Shown here one piece after another: positions 35,653 through 37,002 of a stretch of 37,002 bases of DNA; position 1 is the first letter of the stretch; each line of letters opens with the position of its first letter. The notes beneath the pieces are model-generated. The model saw only the letters and a program-made list of their open reading frames with translations, did no database searches and was not told the DNA's origin. The DNA comes from Glycomyces dulcitolivorans. Lineage in GTDB: Bacteria > Actinomycetota > Actinomycetes > Mycobacteriales > Micromonosporaceae. The translations under genes and the position numbers were made by a program. The stretch is taken from positions 1 to 37,002 of the forward strand of contig NZ_QFRW01000014.1 of the NCBI RefSeq assembly GCF_003265355.1, read 5' to 3'.

Positions 35653-36395
35653 CCGACCCCATCGTCAAGATCGAAGGACTCCACAAGCGTTTCGGCGACA
35701 ACGAGGTCCTGTGCGGTATCGACCTGGAGATCGCCGAAGGCGAGGTCGTGTGCCTCATCGGGCCCTCCGGGTCCGGCAAGTCCACCCTCCTGCGCTGCGT
35801 CAACCTCCTGGAGACCCCCACCGAAGGCTCCATCACCGCCGCCGGGCACGACATGACCGGCCCCGACGCCGACCTGGACCTCGCCCGCCGCGACATCGGC
35901 ATGGTGTTCCAGCACTTCAACCTGTTCAGCCACATGACGATCCTCGACAACCTCGTCGTCCCGCAGCGGCGCGTGTGCAAGATCCCCAAGGACGAGGCCG
36001 TCGCCGAGGCGCGGCGCCTCCTCGCCGAGGTCGGCATCGAAGGCAAGGAGCGGGCGAAGCCCTCGCAGCTGTCGGGCGGGCAGCAGCAGCGCGTCGCCAT
36101 CGCCCGCGCGCTGGCCGTCAAGCCCCGCCTCATGCTCTTCGACGAGCCCACCAGCGCCCTCGACCCCGAGATCGTCGGCGAGGTCCTGACCGTCATGAAG
36201 GGCCTCGCGGCCGAGGGGATGACGATGCTCGTGGTCACCCACGAGATGGGCTTCGCCCGCGAAGTGGCCGACCGGGTCCTGTTCCTCGACGGCGGCGTCA
36301 TCGTCGAGCAGGGGCCGCCCGCCGAGGTCCTCACCGCGCCCAAGACCGAGCGGGCGCGCAGCTTCCTCCACCGCGTCCTCCACCCGGTCGACTGA
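35649..36395 (+). CDS. polar amino-acid ABC transporter ATP-binding protein
   Basis: The 248-residue ATPase of the GlnQ/HisP type powers the permease encoded just before it. It has Walker [10 protein letters not shown] (38-46), Q-loop [11 protein letters not shown], signature LSGGQQQR, Walker [15 protein letters not shown] and switch [29 protein letters not shown] is typical of the amino-acid group. GGGAGG precedes ATG 35649, which overlaps the permease stop. An amidohydrolase gene starts 13 nt after its stop. Confidence 0.96.
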   Translation: MTDPIVKIEGLHKRFGDNEVLCGIDLEIAEGEVVCLIGPSGSGKSTLLRCVNLLETPTEGSITAAGHDMTGPDADLDLARRDIGMVFQHFNLFSHMTILDNLVVPQRRVCKIPKDEAVAEARRLLAEVGIEGKERAKPSQLSGGQQQRVAIARALAVKPRLMLFDEPTSALDPEIVGEVLTVMKGLAAEGMTMLVVTHEMGFAREVADRVLFLDGGVIVEQGPPAEVLTAPKTERARSFLHRVLHPVD

Positions 36396-36408
36396 CATCA
36401 TTGGGGGC

Positions 36409-37002
36409 ATGAGCCTCCTCGACAACACCGAGCGGACCGCCCTGCGCGAACGGACCCTGTGGCGCGGCGGGCGGGTCATGAGCCCGACCCACCGCGCCGC
36501 GACCGCCCTGCTCACCGACGGCGACACGATCACCTGGATCGGCGACGACACCGACGCCCCCGGCGCCGACACCGTCGTCGATCTCGAAGGGGCCCTGGTG
36601 ACCCCGGCGTTCGTGGACTCCCACGTCCACCTCACCGGCACCGGGGCCTCCCTCATCGGCCTGCACCTGGCCGGGTTCCCCTCGGCCGCGGTCGTCCTCG
36701 AACGCGTCGCCTCCTTCGCCGCCTCCCTGCCCGCCGACGCGATCGTCCTCGCCCACGGCTGGGACGAGACCGAATGGGACGACGCGACGCCGCCGACCTC
36801 CGAGGCCCTCGGCCACGCCGCCGGAGGCCGCGTGGCGTACCTCTCGCGCGCCTGCGGGCACATCGGCGTCGCCGGGCCCCGCCTCCTCGCCGAGCACCCC
36901 GAGTTCGCCGCCCTCGACGGCTACGACCCCTCCGGGCTCCTCACCCGCGCCGCCCACCGCGCCGCCCGCGCCACCGTCAACGCCGCCGTCCCCGTCGCCC
37001 AG
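36409..37002 (+). CDS. amidohydrolase family protein, YtcJ-like (5' part)
   Basis: The first 198 codons of a gene cut by the window edge. The N-terminal beta domain (TLWRGGRVMSPTHRAATALLTDGDTITWIGDD) is followed by VDLEGALVTPAFVDSHVHLTGTG. That carries the HxH metal ligands of the amidohydrolase fold in the form seen in YtcJ/Amidohydro_3 proteins. GHIGVAG and HGWDETEWDD also fit that group. ATG 36409 is 13 nt after the transporter ATPase stop, so it may belong to the same transcript and act on the imported compound; this is inference. The catalytic C-terminal half is not visible. Confidence 0.85.
   Translation, partial: MSLLDNTERTALRERTLWRGGRVMSPTHRAATALLTDGDTITWIGDDTDAPGADTVVDLEGALVTPAFVDSHVHLTGTGASLIGLHLAGFPSAAVVLERVASFAASLPADAIVLAHGWDETEWDDATPPTSEALGHAAGGRVAYLSRACGHIGVAGPRLLAEHPEFAALDGYDPSGLLTRAAHRAARATVNAAVPVAQ

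Overview
The window is chromosomal DNA of a high-GC actinomycete. It carries the whole Pup-proteasome locus, GC-rich codon use throughout, and many start codons preceded at 6-8 nt by a TANNNT hexamer, the signature of leaderless mRNAs. Gene order from the RecB-like exonuclease through trmI, mpa, dop, pup, prcB, prcA, pafA, pafB, pafC, tatA, tatC and helY to the 5'-3' exonuclease follows the backbone known from Mycobacterium tuberculosis. The other contents suggest a non-mycobacterial actinomycete; a Glycomyces- or Micromonospora-like relative is only a guess.

Layout. (1) 1-410: 3' end of a 23S rRNA gene, 5S rRNA and terminator. (2) 418-2815: small membrane protein, carboxymuconolactone decarboxylase-like protein, sugar-porter MFS transporter. 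(3) 2837-11902, minus strand: histidine kinase, NarL-type response regulator, and two paralogous ABC ATPase/FtsX-type permease pairs. A perfect palindrome overlaps the -10 box of the upstream pair. (4) 11968-16096: RecB-family nuclease, methyltransferase, site-2 protease, tRNA m1A58 methyltransferase TrmI, ferredoxin. (5) 16133-26843: Pup-proteasome system, namely mpa/arc, dop, pup, prcB, prcA, pafA, a small membrane protein, a divergent DUF3866 gene, and pafB-pafC. (6) 26862-32258: small membrane/coiled-coil protein, tatA, tatC, HAD hydrolase, helY. (7) 32259-33889, minus strand: 5'-3' exonuclease overlapping a COG3910-type ATPase. (8) 34046-37002: polar amino-acid ABC transporter and the start of an amidohydrolase cut by the window edge.

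How it fits together. Pup (ending GGQ) is deamidated by Dop and ligated to substrates by PafA; Mpa unfolds them and PrcAB degrades them. PafB/PafC form the DNA-damage transcription activator that in mycobacteria acts at RecA-NDp promoters (TTGTCRGTG-N8-TANNNT). Three good matches lie in intergenic DNA here, each at a fitting position before a gene: helY, mpa and the RecB-like nuclease. A weaker match precedes pup. This suggests that PafBC controls the proteasomal unfoldase and two flanking DNA-processing enzymes from inside its own neighbourhood. That circuit, the widespread leaderless starts, and the palindrome before the duplicated ABC exporter are the most interesting signals. No CRISPR array, prophage, insertion sequence or tRNA gene was seen, and no gene-free stretch exceeds about 300 nt.
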